From positions 1,302,001 through 1,366,000 of the forward strand of contig CM049993.1 in NCBI GenBank assembly GCA_016630955.3: DNA of 64,000 nucleotides, written 5' to 3'. The notes beneath the pieces are model-generated. The model was not told the DNA's origin, did no database searches, and was given only the letters and a program-made list of their open reading frames with translations. The stretch is from Didymella arachidicola. Its lineage: Eukaryota; Ascomycota; Dothideomycetes; Pleosporales; Didymellaceae. Of this stretch, positions 61,293 through 64,000 are shown one piece after another (the stretch's first letter is position 1; the number at the start of each line of letters is the position of its first letter). A program made the translations under genes and the position numbers.

Positions 61293-64000
61293 GCCACACC
61301 CTCACCGATTACCCCAGATTGAAGCTTCCACAGGGCACAGCACACGATCCGAAACGCATGACATGTGCAATCGGCCCGACTACTGCATGTCTCCATCTTG
61401 CGGGAGGCCCACACACCAGGTTTTGTACATTGGGATGCTTAAGCCGAGCCAACAGTTTGCATGCGACCACATAATACGAACGCCACGACTTTACGACAGA
61501 CAACGAGGCCTCGCGGCCGAGGATCGATTGCATTGGGATTGTATTGGTCCAGGAAGGATGACTTTGTAGAGAAAGATAACAAAATCTAAAGAATCGCTTT
61601 CAGGCGAAAAGACAATCATACTGTGACACGTTGACGACTTGATATTTGGTGTGATGCTAACTAAAACGGATTGGCAAACCGCAACAGCAGATTTTTGTGC
61701 TTTCTTACGTCGATTGTATTCCACGAGACTAGTCTGGGATGGTGATCACATATCAGATTCGCGGTATAGATAAGACGCTTCAGTCTAGCAAGAGTCTATC
61801 AACCTCCCCACGCAATAGATGTTGATGCAGACGCTCTGGCTCAGTGGGAAGAGCGCTCCACCACGTCACTGCAAAACGTCTCCTTGAGTGCTGGTGCGTT
61901 GAAAACTAGCATCAGAGACGCAAGGAGATGTCAACGCTCCCGCTGATGGCACTGTGGTCTGATGGAGTCCTGGAGGATGATATGTCATGGCAGGAGCTCT
62001 ACAAAGACCTTCCCACTCATTCGGTGATTGTAGCGTAGCTACAGAGAATGTAGCTAAAGGCCCATACGAGGCTAAGCAGCTCTGGTCTTCTGACACGATC
62101 TTGGTCAATAGACTGAGGCCAGACGTGGCGTGAAGTGAACTATAGTATATGCGAGCAGGGGAAGGAGCATTCAGTTTGTTTCTCGTTACAGGCTGTGACG
62201 CCCACTTCAGTGACTGTGCCCATGGGCTATCAGATATGCACTCCTTTGCAATGACTACTTTATGACTACTTTACAGTGCGTCAACTTGGGCTTTTCAGGC
62301 AAGCTCCTCGAGCTGTAATGATAGCTCCTGAAGGGAGCAAGGTTCAGATCCAAACATCTAGCACCGCAGAGGGCAGTGTGCGCACGCAGTGTGCTGGTGA
62401 ATCAGACCGCTCGGTGAAGAATGCTGGCTTTGGAGTGTAACGGTGGGAGAATCGCATTCATGGGGGCGAGTCAGTATGAGGCACTGTGCCTGCTCGCCAG
62501 AACACGAGAGAGTTGAAGGATGCTTCGGCCTGTGGGGAAGTCGATGCAACTCTCCTCTTCAGGTCGCTGAAGGGGTGCTGAGGAAGTCGCAAGTGTTGCA
62601 TAACATTTGAAATGTCGTTGCAGAGGAACCTCAGCACATTGATGGCACAATGGTCTTGCGATACTCCCCTTGAGCGGTTCAATGAGAACTCGGTGCTTGT
62701 CAGGGAGGGCTTCCTCAGAGCGTCATCGTGGAAGCTCTTAGCGTATAGAAGCGACGTGCGCGGATTCTCCTTTGAGCATCTTGGACTTGCAATGTCGCCG
62801 TAGTTTCCAAAACCAATTTCATATTACGTTTAACGTCTCGGACGAAACTTCGGTGTCTTACCTCCTATTGTGCTTCGAGTTCGGAAGCTGTATCAGTACG
62901 ATCATCCTTCGTGTGGTGTCTGGATGGATATCCATTGTCTTGTAGTGGTGCGTGCTCGACGAGGGGGGACGCTCCAGCGTCAACGAAGCGAACTCGGTCG
63001 TCTTGTCACGCCATAACCGTCATAGTGGTGTACCATGACGATGTGAGGAGCCCTAAACACCTCCATTACGTTACAATGGATTTCCGCATACGAGCTTCAG
63101 TGGTACTTGCTTGCCCGTACACTGAGGCTTGCAAGCACGTGGTGGACATGGAAGACTCAACAAGACCCACTGCAGAACATGTCCACGATGGCACTGGCCA
63201 TTGTTGGCATAAGACTGGAAGTAGTGGAGAATGTTCTACGCTCTGACCGGAAGGGTCAACCCCGCTGCTCGTGTGCTGTGAGGGGTTAAGCCTTCTTGGC
63301 AAGACGAGGCTTGACTGGAGGAAGTATAGATACGCGAGTGGTTCGATAAACATGAGCAGTTGAGCGAGCGGATTCGACGAGCCTACGTGAAGGATCGAAG
63401 GACGTTGATAGCAATGGCCACGTTATGGCTGCGGCGTCGAATGCTGTGCAAGAATTACTTCCTCTGGAGGAGTTAGCACAACACTTGCCGTCCGAAGCCC
63501 ACTTTGCGTCTACCGCCACCACGGGGTAGGTCTGCATCCGAAGATATCGCTATCGCATACATCCGCTTTACACCCGGCCGTCACACCGTGCTTTCGAGTC
63601 TGTCACCCGCGTAGCCACGAGTCGTGCGTGCCCTAGGCTGTTAGCTCTTGCCACACTTCGACCCAAGTCACCTTCTCAATTAGGAACTCCCTAGACAACA
63701 ACAATAAAAATGAGGCTTACCAGCCTGCCACGCGATGTTTCATCACAGATCCCAATGTCTGCGTTCCTTCGTCCCTGCTCTCATGCCTTCTCGAACGCAC
63801 ACCTGGTTTGCATCCCACACCCCCAGGTCCTCTTTCTTCCCTGACGATCGCCTCGCGTGGAAAGTCAAGCACAGATCCCTGAATCCTCACCCGGGCATGG
63901 ATCGAAAGGGGCGCCCTTGCATAACTTCGTATCGGTGGTGTTACAGGTAACGCGATTTTGGGCACATCTGTAAAAATTCCTGTTCCTATTCTTTTATGAG
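61293..64000. other. Gene-poor right end
   Basis: 2.7 kb without a supportable gene. Short frames only. A tRNA-like D-arm near 61830 was examined and not accepted. Confidence 0.5.

Noticed and set aside
61828..61915. tRNA-like D-arm (TGGCTCAGTGG) at the right end
   Set aside because: The A-box match is good, but no convincing T-arm (GGTTCGA-type B box) or acceptor stem follows at the right distance.
1..64000. CRISPR arrays, bacterial operons, riboswitches, rRNA genes, telomeric repeats
   Set aside because: None seen. The window is eukaryotic nuclear DNA with spliced genes, and repeats are explained by LTR, LINE and DNA transposons.

Overview
The window looks like nuclear DNA of a filamentous ascomycete (Pezizomycotina, probably a Dothideomycete). 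The evidence is short introns of about 50 bases with CTAAC/CTGAC-type branch points, compact gene spacing, fungal-specific families (Gta3/GatC-like, Stc1-domain, DUF726, PCL-type cyclin), and AT-rich repeat DNA of the kind left by repeat-induced point mutation (RIP). All calls come from reading the sequence. No database search was run.

Bases 1-14,100 are a nest of transposons. The centrepiece is a complete Ty3/Gypsy chromovirus (4081-11298, minus strand). It has two LTRs that are identical base for base (517 bp) and a 5-bp target duplication (CTAGC). It carries gag, a -1 frameshifted pol ending in a chromodomain, and an extra antisense ORF. That ORF encodes a small protein with perfect Zn2Cys6 cysteine spacing, a coiled coil and an acidic tail. 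Around it lie the 5' half of a related element (1-2793), an LTR fragment, two solo LTRs with perfect 5-bp duplications, a short inverted-repeat DNA element with a TA duplication that was split by one of the solo LTRs, a decayed Tad-type LINE, and the tail of a pogo/Fot1-type transposase. All four complete LTRs share an identical GTCACGTGAC palindrome 124-132 bp upstream of the TATA box, although their U3 regions are otherwise unrelated.

Bases 14,700-18,000 form the border zone, with an 18-cysteine secreted protein built from a duplicated module (effector candidate) and a divergent protein kinase. From 18 kb on the window is mostly housekeeping genes. Membrane traffic is represented by SEC17, SEC31, YIF1 and the SRP receptor SRP101. 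Mitochondrial functions are GatC-like, a small MLRQ/B12D-like protein and COX12, the last two divergent from one 249-bp region. Ribosome biogenesis genes TSR1 and UTP7 are convergent. DNA repair and chromatin genes are RAD7 and an Stc1-domain protein. Others are a PHO85-type cyclin, a DUF726 hydrolase, an RRM protein, SHB17 and a PI31-like proteasome regulator. Gene-poor stretches lie at 31.8-38.2 kb (with one broken secreted-protein gene) and 61.3-64 kb.

Splicing was worked out by hand for most multi-exon genes, using reading frame and family conservation. It produced several unusual structures: a RAD7 start codon split by an intron, exons of 12 and 13 nt, and two candidate GC-AG introns.
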